Source: Gymnogyps californianus (taxonomy: Eukaryota; Chordata; Aves; Accipitriformes; Cathartidae). Taken from it: a stretch of 64,000 nt of DNA. Below the pieces are notes generated by a model. It was not told where the DNA came from. It was given only the letters and a program-made list of their open reading frames with translations, and ran no database searches. The translations under genes were made by a program, and so were the position numbers. Numbering within the stretch: the first letter of the stretch is position 1; the number at the start of each line of letters is the position of its first letter. Shown here piece after piece: positions 12,891 to 26,991 of this stretch. The DNA lies in the NCBI RefSeq assembly GCF_018139145.2, contig NC_059482.1, forward strand, positions 3,980,294 to 4,044,293. The letters are read 5' to 3'.

Positions 12891-15800
12891 TAAAAATTAC
12901 ATCTTCCCATTATGTAACTGGTTTAATGAATAGGAATCTTAGTCTAAATCCAAACTGGCCACAAAAGGTTCTCCATAAATTAGCAAAAAATCCGTGATTT
13001 ATTTATGTGTGCAAAATCCTAAATATTTCACACACCATTGTTCAAAGGTATCTTTCTGATACAAGTCTCATTTTAATCCTAACAGCGTAAGACAGACTAT
13101 TTACAGTTCTTCCTGCTCTAGAAGAGGATTTAAAAACCTTGTGTCCCAACCAGCCACCCTATAATTTCCCACATTTAATTAGAAAATAGATGAGATCAGT
13201 TTATTTAAACTGGTACTTGAAGTAAGCAATTAAGTGCTTCACTTAATAGGACTATGTGCTGTAAATCTGGCCTTTCATTACGTGTACAGTTCCTAGCACA
13301 ATGGTTTCTAGTACCAGACAGACGCTTGCAAGCATTGCTTTAATAAAAATATGCTATTTAAGAATATTGTGATGTATTTCCACTGCCTCTGGGGGACTTA
13401 CACTAATACAGCCTATTATTTGTCCTTATTACATAGAACTAAGTATGCAATTAATTGGCAATCTGTAGTGGATTATGGAAACATTCCAGATGGATGGGGA
13501 TTTATCACAGTATTTTTCAGCAGCAGCTACTGTAATTTCCTAAGTTTGGGACACTGAATTTACAAGAATTTATTTCTTTGTCAGGCAGGTCTTCTGAGTG
13601 AGAATTTCCATTTCCTTTTACATCAGAGGCAACAGCGCAAGATGTAGCACAAAGCATCTGTGAGATAACACAATATTGCTACAGCAGACATGTCTTTGTG
13701 ATTAGACACACAATAGGATGTGTGGGCTGAACGCTCCCTCAAGAAATGAAAATGCAATCAATTGACTTAGTTAATACTTTGCTCTGTGGGAAAAACTCCA
13801 TCAGACAGTCTGGAGTTTCATTAATCTGTGGCATTGCATGAGCTGCGGCAGCCTAAGCAAAAGAAAGCTGCTTGGTGTTTTATTCTCCCCTCTGCCAACC
13901 CTCCTTAGCAATTTGGGGGCAGGGGGGAGTTGTTAACCTTTCTAGCCTTGCCCTCCAGTGCCACTGTGGTTAGGTAATGCAGAACAAAACTGGGCTGACA
14001 TATCTGGAGCTGTGTCACAGATGGCTCTGCTGTCACTGAGTCCTGTGGCCGTCAGGAGGGAAAGCTCTCCTGGAAGCTGAATCCAGACAACATCCAGAGA
14101 AGGCCAGCAGACCTTGGCAATCCATCACAGCCTAGGGCAGGCGTTTTGAACACACCACTCTCTCAGGGACTGTTCTTTAAGACATTCAAATAAGATGTTA
14201 TTGTTGTGCACAAAGCTTGTCAATGTAGTCATCTTCTTTAGGGAGACAGAAGGAAAATGTGTGGAGACCAACTTCTGCTCTTGATTTTTTCAGCCATTTT
14301 GAAACTACCAGAACATGAGCTCCTGTTACAACGCACAGTGTCTGTGCATCAAACAGAGGGAGAGACCATAGGAATAACCCCTCCCGTTGTATCACTGTAT
14401 CATGCCCCAATGCCTAATTTGGGGCAAATTCATACAGTTCCTCTTCTACAGTGGCAGTAAGTATCACTGTTCATTAGACTACCTAAGCTGGTGTAAATAA
14501 AAAGTCACCTTCAAATAGCGCTCATGTTATATAGCAGCTCTTATTCCATGGTTTCAAGACTTCTGTTTTTTCCCCTCAGCATAAATACACACGAAAGTTA
14601 CTAAAATGCATGGATGAGAGTTATATTCTTGTTTGTCTAGGTATACAGTTCCCTAACAGTGAATAGCTTACTGCTTTTTCTATACACTCAGCAAGTATCA
14701 AAATTCTTGTAAAGGTTTATAAATGCATATTTGCATAGACCACAGTTCAGCCAAGTAACCTAATACTCATGTGAACTACATGCCCTGCTTTAGGAATTTT
14801 CACTTTAATGTAACTTAAGATATGCATCTGACTGTAAAATAAAATATCTTTTTATTCTTCCAGCTATACCTAAGCCTTCTGCTGATTCCCCCTCCTCTTT
14901 GGCACTTGCCACTCTCATTTATTTTCAGATTGATAATTGCCCCCTTTACATTTCCATCAACAGACCCACACACATCCAGTGAATCTCCAAATTGCTTTTG
15001 CCATGTGTTAGCATTAATAATTAATGAAACCAGCTGATGGTTCCAAGTGACCCATTATCATGTCAGGGCAGAGATGAACCAGAGAGAAGATAGGATTCAT
15101 TTCTGAACCTCCAATTTCAGTATCAAAGTTCAAAATCAAAATACCATCAGCAACATGAACCTATTTCTCTCAAGACATCTATTTTTTCTGAGAGGTGGCC
15201 AGAACAGTCCCACAGCCTGAAAAGCAGATATTACCATGCTCAGGGCTTTTTAAACATAAACTATTGTGTTCTCCTCCAGTGTGTGACGTTTCTCAGGGCT
15301 TTTCTGACATTTAAGTATCATCCAGGCATTTAATAATAATCAAGAAGAGAAAAAGAATGGGAAAGGGAAACATACATTAGCATAAAAGATTAAGGGAAAT
15401 GAATATGTATAGGACACAAAAAAGAATAAAATGCTGGTATACAATGGGATGCCACAGAGCAGAGTGGGAGGGCTTCTGTTCATTAGTGTTGATATAATGG
15501 ATTTAAATAAAATTGAATAAAATCCAATTTAAATGCTAGAATAAAAAGCCTTGAATGACCAGCTAGGGAACAGAATGGGTTTCTACCTCTCAGAGGTCAG
15601 ATCAATGGTTGACCGACAACAGCTGCAGATGGTCTGACAGCAGAAGCCTGCAAAAATAAAAAATTACAGGGTTAGATCAAGTCTGCTGGTTCTTTTTAAC
15701 CCCATTCTTTGCTGTTCTTCTAACATAAGAGTTGTCCTCTAGCACAAACAAAAGTACCTATCACAGATGTCTTAACAGAGTTGGTATCTTATTAATTTTT

Positions 15801-18800
15801 ATCATGTCTCAAATTATGTTAGCTTCTATATGCGTGATCCTAAGACAGTACTATTCAATTTTACAAGAATAATTGATACTTCAGCAACCAGACAGTAAAT
15901 TCTCCTGCTGAGAAAAAGCAAACAAACAAATAAATGACAGGTCATAAATTTATTCCAAGTCATGAGAAAAGCTTTACTGGAGATAGCACTGCAGAGCTTA
16001 TTATCAGCCTGCTGTTAATGTAGGGCTCCCTGCTTTAAGATTATTTAAGGATGGCTAACTCATGTTACATTTATTTCCTCTAAACTTGCCCTGGGCTACA
16101 TGAAAAGCAGGAGTCAGTTAACTATTTGGAGGAACTTTCAGACAGTGTCACAAACAACATTTAGAAATTCAACACAATACTTCTGTGGGGTGCAATATCG
16201 CATGAAGTTGTACCATAAGAAATGAAGACAAACCCAAACATGCAAAAATCATGTCTTTTCCAATGCCCTGGGTTATAAAAACATGACAGTGTTCTAAGTG
16301 TGATAGCAATTTAGAGAAGGAAAAGTTGATATCTGAAAAGTTAAAAGTGCAATATGCAATTGCGTAGGTTTCACTGCTTTCAATTGTGTCTACTTTCCAT
16401 GTCCTTGCTTTAGTCAAAGCAAAAATTCATCACTCACCACTCTTATAATTAGCCTTGACAGAATGCAAGAGCTTTCTTAAGAGTCATTCTACTGCCACAG
16501 GATCAGTACGTTTTCCAGCAAATGACTCACTTTTTTAATCCCCTACATCTAACAGTAGGGCACAGAAAACAAGCGCGTTTATATTGTTTCTAGTTGGCTG
16601 TGCAGCTAGAAATTGTACTGCTATGACTTCATTCTCACCAAGGGACTTGCTGTTACAGCAGGCTGATCATCATGTTTTAGTCATGACAAAAGGGAAAACC
16701 TGTGCATGGTTATTTAAGGCAATCACTAAATCACTTTTGTGTTGTGTCTGATATTGATTCACTCTTAACTGTGCTTGGCTTTCAGTGATGCTTATGTATG
16801 GTCAGCAATCTCATCCTACAATGAGATGCATTAGGTACTGCATAGTTAAGGACAGCGTGTTCTTTGTTTAGGATTCAAAGATTAGCCTCTAATGTAAATA
16901 ACAGATATGATCTCTCTTTGCACAGGTTACAATAGTATGGATAAAACATGCCTAAATGAGATATTCCCGCATTCTGTCTTAACGGAGAATACCTAACCTA
17001 CACTTGGATCTTCTGCTCCAAAAGATGGGCTGAAAACTCCAGCATTCGTATTCAACACTTGGAGCAAGGCTGTACTAGTCTAAGAAACAGCCACACGATT
17101 TATCATGCTGCTCCCAGCTCAAATACAAATGAGATTATAATGCCATAATACAATGATACCTTAGACATTATGCTCCCATAACGTCTTTTACTCACATAAA
17201 TTAAGAAGAACTCTATGGTAAGCAAAAGAGAAACATTTCATCTGCAACCTTAGTGGACTGCACATTTGAAGGTACTTATTACCCACAAAGATGTAGGTAC
17301 ATCATGATTCTTCTCTGCAGGAAAAGGGAACCAAGACCCTCTCCAAGGATTTTCTGAAGAGTTTGCAAAAACCACCTCTTTATCATTTTAGAACAGCAGT
17401 TACTAAACCACTTCAACCATGGAGTACCACCAGCTGTCTATCTTCATTTTTCCTGGAAATGTTAGAAGTGCAAAAAAACCACTAGAAAGATCCTTGCAAA
17501 GCAGCTGTGGATTATTTATGATGCCTTTACTACCCACAGTCTCAAATGCACTGTTTCACATTGAAGGAATATGGTTGACCCGTGAACAATCTATGAAAGA
17601 GACAGTCCTAGCAGTCCGTTACTGAAAATAGGATCTATTGAGGGGAAAAAATATAGATAGTGAGAGTCTGTTTCAAACAATAAAGTGCATTCAGTACTAA
17701 TTCATCTATAAAGTTACAATATGAAGAGACTGGCTAGATCCTTTTTGTTTGGTTATTGTCCTACATGCCAACACAGTGTTATTCAGGGCTACGGGATGAG
17801 TTTGTTAAGTACATAGCAGTGTGGTATATGACATTTCCTGGGGTTCTGTATACACTTGACTTTCTGTGTACAAAAAATCTGACTCAAGCCTGTGCTAGGT
17901 TTGTGGTACCATTCTTCTCATGCATTTCTCACTCGTGTTTCAAACAACTGGCTGAAGTTTCTGGTTTCAGGTCTGCAGATTTTCCTTCAAGGCAATCTTT
18001 TTGCTTGCCCATTGCACTGTTACTGGAAGGGGACAGCAACTCTTTCCCACCCAAGATGAAGTAAGGGGAGGAAATAGCCTCAAAAATCAGACCTGTTGTC
18101 ATGGAAACCAGAACAACGATTTTCAAGGCCAAACTGGATGCATTTATAAATCAGAGATGAGGAAAATCCTACCCATTTAAAACAATACATTAAGTGGAAA
18201 ACATCTTTATTATAGGAAGTCAGATATTTACTAGCTCAACAAATGCTGCAATGTAAAGCAGTATGTGAGTAATTATGTTCTATAATACAATATGATCTCG
18301 TCAGAACCAATGGTACATGTGTTTGAGAGAAAGGCAGTAGTAGCCATAGAAACAGCCTGCTCTTCCTGAGTGGCATAAGGTGTCGTGTAACACGCAGTTT
18401 AGGTGGTGGCCTCACGCTCCTGCCAGCTCTGTGGCTGCTCTTGAGTGCGAGGGAGTTTTGGGGGCACCTGAAGCCACTGGCACCAGCCTGTTTCATTCTG
18501 CACAACTCCACCGCCTGGCAGGTGCGCTGGCTCTGAGAGGAGGTACCTAAGGGAGGGGGGTTCCTTCTGCAGGATGAGAATAAAAGGTGGTTCCAGGGGT
18601 GCTTGTAACAACAATGCTATTTTTTTCCTGTGTTGTTAGAAAGTCTATTTCTACAGCACTTGAGTAAAATCAGGGCCATTATGCCCTGCACTCTTTCAAT
18701 ACTTGTACAGACAATCTCTGCCACAGCATGCTTGCAGCATGACTCCAACGAGCTAGAGAGACAAGAGAACAACTAACCTGCCTGAGGCTGTAGAGCAAGA

Positions 18801-21800
18801 CAAGGACAGACCTTGAAAAAAAAGTTTTTTCATATTTCACTCAGAGTTTTCCCACCTCTTAGTTCAGGAGCTTATTTTTCTTCCTTTGTGGCTCCCAACC
18901 ATTCGCACAGAGCGTTTCACCACTTCACCTTCTTTCCCCCCCCACCTTGAATCTCTTCTTCCCTATGTCAGCTGCCAGTGGAGCGCCCAACCTAAAGGCC
19001 TTGCAGAGCTTGTTGGTTTGGACTCTGATCTGTGACATACCTCCTGTTCAATGTTGGAAATCACCGCTTTAAACTGCAACTTGAGCCCTGTCTGGGGACA
19101 CACACGCTTTGAGTCACCTCTAGCAGCAGATGACTTACACGGCAGCCCTTCAAAGCTATCACAGCTCTCTGTTATGACCTTGATCTCACTGGTACCTCAC
19201 TCAGTATAAACGCATATGTTATCCTCTTGCTTGTGTAATGCATCATAGGGCCCAAGCTGTAAAAAGCCAGTCTGACCTTCAAGACAGCTCATTATACTGT
19301 GGAGAATAGTTGGATTTACAGTTTAAGACCATTCATTGTTAATGATCGTTTCACTCTAATGTAATAAAGTACGACTTGAAAACAGAAAATAAAGAGAAAG
19401 CTGGTATGTTCTGCTCTGGAGAGCATCTGTGAGAGACAGATCTGCCACACTTGTTTTGTGAAGGTACTGGACTACCCACACATGGGATAAACACAGAGAT
19501 GGAAACAATTTACTGCTGTACCTTCCTCCCAGAGCTTATGGCTCCAGTAGGCAGGACAGCTGGACCACACAGAAAGCTGCTCCAGAACCAGGCTTTTATA
19601 GCCCAAAGTTTTGAAAAAACCCTGTAACTGATTGGAGTAGTCTGGCGATGCTGAAATGTACAGGGACGTGGCTGCATACTATTGCTGCAGCCATGAAGGC
19701 AGCAACCTCTGGGAAAGGCATGAAGCAGGAACAGCTTCATCTCTCGCACTTTAATCTGGTGTCTCTCCTTTTACCAGATACTTTTGGAGCAGAGATCTCA
19801 GCACTGAGCAGTCAGCAACAACTGGGTGCTCCCATAATCTGCACTGGTTTGGCAAGTATTGCTTTGGGCAATAACCATCCCATCGTGAGCACTTGTTTAC
19901 TTACTGAAAGGTAAGCCAAGGACTTTGGACTCCAATAGACACACTCCACTTAACCTGGACAGAAATATGGGAAGCAGTCAAAAAGGTGAGCTACGGTGGA
20001 AAATAAACCGCACTGCACAAAAAGAAAATTGCTAGATAAAATCCAGCCCAGGTGTTAGGGAAGAAGCTAGTGATACGGGAAAAGAAGCTGCAAGTAACAA
20101 TTAAAGCAGTGCAATGCTAGTTGCACAAACACCCTAAAATTGCAAGAAATTTATTAGTTTACTTAATGCTCTTAAAATCACACAAGCCCTGATCATGTTT
20201 CCATCTCTTCAAAACCTAAGAGTTCACCATACAGCAGATGACAAAACACTGGTTTCTTGTTACATGGTGGGTGTAAATACTGTACAGTGCCAAGAAACAC
20301 AGCTGTCCTGCTGAAAAAGACTTCCTTCACTAGTAACTACAAATCTAAGATGTTTGTAAGGGGTTTTCTCCCACTGTTTGGAGAAAGAGAGAGAGTCTGT
20401 ATGCATTAAAGAGGTGAACAAGGGTGAAAATCAGTTCAGGAATGTTACTGAGATTTTCCCATCTCCTACTCAAACACTTTTTTGTTTGCCAGATACAATG
20501 CTCTAAAATTGTTTGATTTTTTCACTGTATTTCCACCTTATTGTCTTTGCTGGTGTTAACACTTCCAGGGTTTTGGATCAGTAGACCAAACAGTCTGACC
20601 ACAAGCACACAATTGTGATAGCACACTGTGAGACTATGTTCACATCCAGTTCAAAAAATCTGGGCCACAGTGCTAGTATGCGTGGTGTTGCCCATACTAC
20701 AATTGAAATAGATGAAGTGCAGGCTGTGTTCTGAGGAAATGAGACCTTCTGTTTCCATCCGGAGCAAAGGATCCTCTGCTTTTCATCCTGAAGTACTATA
20801 TATGGAAACAGCTAAAGCTATGAATCGTCAGACTCTATGGAAAACTTCCTTATTAGAACAAATACCCTGAACAAATTCTAAAATTCCTTCATGGAAAGCA
20901 GCCTTTTTAAAAAACAAAACAAAACCAAACAAAAAAGAAACAAACCCAAGGACTGTTGATATTCAGTGAGAGACAGAATTCTCCCATTTGACGCCTTTAT
21001 TCAGTTACAGACTTGCTTTACTCCTCTGTAGTTTTTACTAAACACAGATTACAAACCTTTGCAAACAATACAAGAGAGTTAGGTAATGCAGTAAGTAATC
21101 TGGCATATTTAACTCAAACTAGGCCTGGGCTAAGCAGAAAATAAACAGAAGTGGTTGTGTACAGTTTCTAAGCATCACAGATTGCATATTTCATGGAGAA
21201 GGTTCTCTTGTTAAGGATTATTTGCCTTGTTAAATTTACTCTAGTTTATACGAAGATTATAGCAGATGGTTTCTTAAAGTAAAAGATCTTATACTCCAAC
21301 CTGGGCCATAGGCATTGTTATGAAATAAGTTATAAGTGCTATATATCAAACTACATTAAAAGCATGTTAAAATGGTCAACATAAGCATCCCAAAACTGGG
21401 AAATGCCAGAGCTCAGGACAGCTTGTCAGCTAGTCTTATCACTGGATGAACCAGAAACTCTCTTTCTTGCTTTCAACAGGTACAGCTTCAGAGCAGCACA
21501 AGCCTGACACCTGGGGCATGTGAAGGCCTTATAGTTTCCACCATGCAGCCTGCAGAAGTGGAGACGTCTTCAGACATGCATCCTGGCTAAATTCTCTCTG
21601 CCAAGTGAATCCCCCTTCAGTCTGAAGTAGATGGATATTCTTCCAGTTCGATGCACAATCATATTTCTCACTGGCATGAACAAGCACAATTGTATGCACA
21701 GAAGGAGCAGCTATATAAACAGCTATACTGCTTACACGTATATCTTGTGAACATCTGACCCAAACTATATTCTCTCATATTTCAGCTGCCCTGCACTTCC

Positions 21801-22230
21801 TACATTCAATAAACTGAAAGCAGGCTGACTTGTAAAAGACATTGGAATCAGCTTTTTCTTTATGTAAATCTCTTCTAAGAACAACAAAGTAAGTCCTAGA
21901 TCAACATTTTTGATTGTTAAACTATATATGTACTTAGGTTAACTGATAATTTGCAGTGTTTTTTATAAAGAGAATCTGGATAACAAAAGAGTAATGTCTT
22001 CCCCCAAATTCTCCCAAAGTGGGAGCAACAAAACTATCTCCTCACTCCAGAGAGCTTGTTTTTCGCTTCTTTTAGTTCTGTGGACTAAAAGCATGGTCGA
22101 CATCTCATAGCTTCATTAGTGCTCCATACATAAGCTTTAGAATGTTTTCACACAGAAGTTATCCTACCTTTTGACTATTTGATCTAGCCACGTAATAATT
22201 CCACCTAGCTCCTCCCATGAAACAGCTCTG

Positions 22231-22330
22231 AATCATAGAATAATACAGGATGGAGAGGATCTCTGGATCCAGCCCCCACTCAAAACACATGCCACAGTAT
22301 TACAAGGAAGACAAGGCCAGGGCAGCCTAG
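22231..22330 (-). mobile_element. CR1-family LINE fragment, 3' end
   Basis: Read on the plus strand, the sequence begins AATCATAGAAT and continues with a weakly conserved GGATGGAGAGGATCTCTGGATCCAGCCCCC-like stretch (described here by position only, about 22,249-22,287). This matches the reverse complement of the 3' end of avian CR1 elements. The CATAGAAT at 22,234-22,241 is the complement of the CR1 terminal octamer ATTCTRTG. The element therefore lies on the minus strand, is 5'-truncated and is old and diverged. The right boundary is approximate. Confidence 0.5.
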
Positions 22331-23385
22331 GAGAACTTCATATTCATATTCTCCCCTCAGTATGGGTCGTGCATTTCTTCCAGTCACCAGGATCTAGTCC
22401 ACAGCCCAGAGTAATCTTTATGATCTATATACATGCAAGACATACTACAATTTAATTTAGTAAAGTTAGACATTGCCGTTTTGCTGTAGATATAGAAGCT
22501 GCATCTGGGTGACAACATGTTTCCTCTCAGTTAATAGGCTATGACAGGAGGCTTTTATCCCACCTGTAAGTACATTTTCTAAGATACTGCATATTACCAT
22601 CTTTACCCGTAATCAGATTCACCTCTTCACTGCACCCTTTCTTCCTCCTTTTATAGAAAGGAGTTGATTACTAGCAGGCAGAGGTTTTTGTAAAGGGAAG
22701 TACAAAGACTTGCAAAACCCAGAACTTCCTTTGTGACTACCTAAGGATGCAGTTCTGATTACAGTCAGACTCTTTCTTTTAGCCATATATGGCAATCCCA
22801 TAAAAACCAGAAGACAAATCAGGTAAGGTACTGCAAGGTTATAGCTGTCACAGCAGCCAATTAAATGCAGAGCTGAATAATATGTATATAAAAGGGCATC
22901 AGTGTGTAGGTTTGGACTATACCTTTTAAAGTCAAAGGAATTTTGTGCTGAGGTCACACTACAAGACGATCAGTGGGCTGAGCCTACAACTAGTTTCATC
23001 AAATATCAACATTTCTGGAGGATTTCACTTACTGTAACTGTAGATGGCTTGTAAAAATTCAAGTGTACATCAAAACAGAAAACACAGAGCCTAATGGCAT
23101 TAAAAAGAGGTAAAATGACTTTTGTGTTCACTAGACCCTAAAACATGAACAAGGGTCTTTTATAATTTAACTTCACTGTTTTGAAGAGGTCAAGTTTGAC
23201 CTCTTTTGCAAAGGCCAGAGTTCTGCAATATAATGTAACTAAAATGCTGAGTAATAACTGGGAAGTTTAAAGTATCAAATGTGTTTCTTCCATGTGACTT
23301 AAAATACTGCTTATTTAGGCTACGGGCTGGAAGAGAGTTTTGAAGCCCAACGGCTTGTTTGGAAGTATAGTCCCAATCTCCCCTT

Positions 23386-23420
23386 CCCAAAAGGGGAATA
23401 TATCCCAAAAGGGGAATATA
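23386..23420. repeat. tandem duplication, 18-bp period
   Basis: Two adjacent copies of CCCAAAAGGGGAATATA with a one-base length difference, preceded by a related CCCCTTCCC. It produces a duplicated YIPLLG-like peptide in a spurious minus-strand frame, which I do not treat as a gene. Confidence 0.8.
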
Positions 23421-26400
23421 CACCAAAAATACCGTGCTGAAAAGTGCCACTGATGTGATATCACCATTCTTTGGAGTTCACAGAATTCTCTGATGCCTGT
23501 GGCCCGAGAGGGCTGGTTTTGTGCTCAATGCATGTGTGAATGCAGCTAATTATAAGCTCTTTGGAACAGAAATCATCTGTATCTCTCTGTGTGCATAGTC
23601 TTTGGCACAGCGGGGTCCCATTCTCAGCTGGCCTTTAATAAGAACACAGTGGAAGGTATGTATTATATCAAAGGTGAATCAGAACGATTCTCTGCATCAC
23701 TGCCACCAGGGGGTAACAACCTTAACATATGTATACAGGACTGATGAGCAGCAAAATTTCTCTCTGTTCTAACTCAAGATAGGAAAAAAATAATTTTAAA
23801 GAAACTAAAAGATAATCTAGGTAAAACAGATGTGCTTGATATAAACACACAGCTGCTCAGCTCATTATTTACATTCTAGGTTGTTACCTTGCAATAATTT
23901 CCTTTAAAAAAAAAAGAGAGTATTATTTGAATTACCTGGAACTAAGGCCATTTAGATTTTCTGTAGTTTTGGCAAACTAATAAAACCAAACCTACTCCAT
24001 TTTATGCAAGTCAAAAGTACACAGTGTTTTAAATAAAATAGTTTGGGGTTTTGTGGGTTTGTTTTTTCACTCTGCAAACAAATACACATCTATCACTAGT
24101 TCACAAAATTAGCCACAATTGTTTCCAGAACCCTCTTGTGTCTTCTTCCTCTTTTTTATATACCAGTATATTCTTGAATGTCCTTAAAAGGCTTCTTAGT
24201 GTATTCTCTCTTTCTTACTGGTAGAAACAAAGTGACTTGAGACACCTAACTAGCTCAGCTAGAGCATCTGAAAATACATGTGAGGAAGTGACTAGTCATT
24301 TAAAGAGTGTTGCAAACTATTACCCTTATGGACCAGGTTTCTAGCTTGACTTTATACACTCTTCGTGGAAAAAGGCTATGAAAGGGTGTTAGCCTGTGAC
24401 CTGGAAATTCCCCCACAGTAGGAGCATAATCTATATGATTTAGTGCTAATATCTTGTGGCTTTAAGAGTATGGCTACCCTGCAGATTACAGCCTAGTGTT
24501 ACAGGCAAGTGACAAAAGGCCATCCAGTAGCAGCAGAAAGCTCAGTTTAGATTGATAGGCAGGGCAAATAAACCCACAGTTTGTGGAGTCACCTCCATTA
24601 CACATGGGCAAGACTTGAACGAAAGAGGGCAAAGCATCTTCTTTGCAAAACTGGCTGCTTGGAGCTAAGGAAGGCCAGGTACCTTTCAGTAGCTTTTGAC
24701 TGGTTCTGAGCTCACTAGTTGAGAAGAGAGGTCATGAAGTCACCATATGTTTGTGAAGATGATACTGGTAAATTAGTCTGCCAGTCAGTCTTATCTCAAG
24801 GTCAGTTAGACTAGAATCTCTAGTCTTGTATTTCCAGGCTGAAAAGATATCCTACAGACAGAGCTACAATATGAAATCCAACTCTTAAAAAAAAAAATCA
24901 TCCAATTGCATGTGAAACAGTACGTCCACAGAAACGTTAGCCTTTGAAAATAAATTAAAGAAAAGAAGAAAAACCTAACTTGAATTCAAAAGCTTTGTTT
25001 TTCTTATTCTGCATGTTTCATTTTTCTCCTTAGGTATCAAGTGGAAATTCATTACTACTGATACAAACCAAACCATCACAGCAGACTTTTTCCAGGACCT
25101 GTTTATGTAGCCCAGGGAGGGAGCTTCACCAGGAACGGAGTTTTATCCTCATGGTCCATATTCTGTTTGCAGAGTTAATGGGAAAGGGATGAAACTAATT
25201 TCTTATAAGAGCTTTTCCTTCTACACACATGCAGTCTATAGGTGTGGGAATCTAAACACACCGGCAACAGGGCTGAAGCACTTAGTGCAGGCTACACAGC
25301 TAACTTTCTAAACATACGATGCCACCGTGTGGACAAATTAGTCTCAAGCAGTTTCCAGTTGAGCTTTGCTGAATTTGTGTTCACGTTACATGAACATCCC
25401 ATTCATTTCCTCAGGTTTTATTTGCTATGTCCTGATCCTGCTGATACAAGCTGGTTAACTTCCGTGGCTCTAGTGATGACCATAACAAACCTGAATCAGT
25501 ATTCATGTATTCAAACATTACCATCTTGGAATTCTGGTCAATGTGTTTCTAACTCTGAGCTGGCAACAAGAAGAATATTCTGCAGGTTTTTATGAAGTTT
25601 TGCATACCACGAAGATTGAAAAAAAAAAGGTATTTTTGGAACTTAACTTTATCAGGATTTTTACTTGGTGCAAAAGAACAAAATAATGGGAGCTCTGCCA
25701 TGACTAGTACAGATAATTTTCTTTCTTTTGTACATATAAAGGAACATAGACGCTTTCTGTTGAAAACACACTGATCAGACTATTATTGAAAGTTAAATGC
25801 CAAAGCTGCTAACCTGTTCCATGGTATCTGGTTGCAGGAATGCAAACAACGCCAGCTTTGTGGGAATTTGCACATCTTCCCCCTGGCTGGAAGGAGGCTT
25901 CACATTGAGCTCTGGCTGCAAACAAACCAGAGTTAGCTGAACCACGGACAAGCGAGGCATTGCTGCTATGAAGGCAAAGGCCTTGATACATCACAGGAAC
26001 CAAACCCTGTGGCTGAAAGTACGAGGGGAGTGCTGCTGAAGTAACGTAACTGAGATGGAAAGCTGTTGATCTGAAAAAAGTGAGTTCTGGGACCAGTTTT
26101 GCAACCACTGAGGCTATAATTTTTCTCGTAAGTATTCACGTCTCTGACTGAAGGCATGGCCGATCCCTCAGCACTGTCTCTGTAACCTTGCGTTCGTCCC
26201 TCAGCCTTTTTACTTCTCAGCCTGCAGACTGGCGTGATTTTGCCAGCCACGAGATAGAAGTTTAACCTATTCATTGAGAAGTTTTGTGTTTTCTCTCCAC
26301 TCCCTATTGCCATGGAAATTCACCAGAGCCTGACTGTATACCTTGAAAATGACATATAGGGGTGTGTATATATATTACACACAGGCACACACATCTTTTT

Positions 26401-26626
26401 CCTTCCAAAAAACCAAGAGCTGTTTCCAGCACAGCTCAGGGCCGGCAATGCCTTCCCCCACAGACCCTTCTGGGACCTGCCCCGGCACTTTTTAAAACCG
26501 CTTCAGCACCGGGCACCCAGGCACTTCAGCTCTCTCTGACAGGGGCGCCGGGGGTGCTCGGTCTGCCCCAGCCACAGCTCTGACTCTTCACCTTCTTTTT
26601 GAACCCCGTTTTAGGGCCAGGGCGGC

Positions 26627-26690
26627 CTCAGGGAGAAAGGCCGCCTCAAGGAGGAGGGCCCCCTCAGGGAGGAGGGCCACCGCGGCCTCG
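26627..26690. repeat. imperfect GC-rich tandem repeat in the CpG island
   Basis: Three imperfect copies of a unit like GGCCNCCTCAGGGAGGAG lie side by side in the upstream part of the CpG island. It looks like slippage in GC-rich DNA. The proline/glycine-rich frames that run through it are compositional artefacts. Confidence 0.6.
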
Positions 26691-26899
26691 CTCGGCTCCG
26701 GCGCTCGCAGCCCGCCGCCTCACCGCTTTCCACAGCGGGCTCCGGCACCGCCCGCCTCTCCCCTTCCCGTCGCGGGGCCAACGGCGCCCGTCCCTCCCCG
26801 CCGCCGCCGCCTCACGAGCGGCACCGCACGGCGCCATCCGCCGCCGCGGCCCAGCGCCCGCCCTCGCCGCGCTCCGCCCCAGCCGGGCGGCCTGCAGGC

Positions 26900-26991
26900 G
26901 CCGGAGGGCGCCGGCCCCGTCTGCCGGGGCGTGTGTAAAAGTCCAGGGGCCGATCCAGGGGGGGCGGAGAGGGGCCGGGGGTGCCCTGCCG
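26900..26991 (+). other. candidate MEAK7 non-coding exon 1 (start uncertain)
   Basis: A good splice donor, CCG|GTAAGC, ends at 26,991 inside the CpG island. It would join to the acceptor TTCAG|GTTGAAAAG at 28,726, giving a 1.7-kb first intron. The transcription start is not visible, so the left coordinate is only a placeholder. Another donor in the island could be used instead. Confidence 0.35.

Larger units (their letters stand above)
1..26550. other. intergenic region upstream of MEAK7, no supported gene
   Basis: I read both strands and saw no exon with a recognisable protein, no long open frame (longest about 117 codons) and no tRNA or rRNA. Base composition is AT-rich. The region contains one CR1 fragment (about 22,231-22,330), a homopurine/A-rich run near 20,905-20,945, AT-rich sequence near 12,806-12,890 and two short tandem duplications (8,621-8,649 and 23,386-23,420). 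In mammals the next gene on this side is COTL1, in the same orientation as MEAK7. I looked for its conserved C-terminal coding exon and did not find it, so it probably lies left of the window. Non-coding transcripts or enhancers could be present but cannot be shown from sequence alone. Confidence 0.6.

Noticed and set aside
18080..18170. Possible CR1 fragment (TTTCAAGGCCAAACTGGATG)
   Set aside because: About 20 nt resemble a CR1 3'-region phrase, but no terminal octamer or further matching sequence follows, so it is too short to claim.
25242..25595. 117-codon plus-strand open frame
   Set aside because: No recognisable protein family, no splice-consistent neighbours and ordinary AT-rich composition; length is within chance for 26 kb of intergenic DNA.
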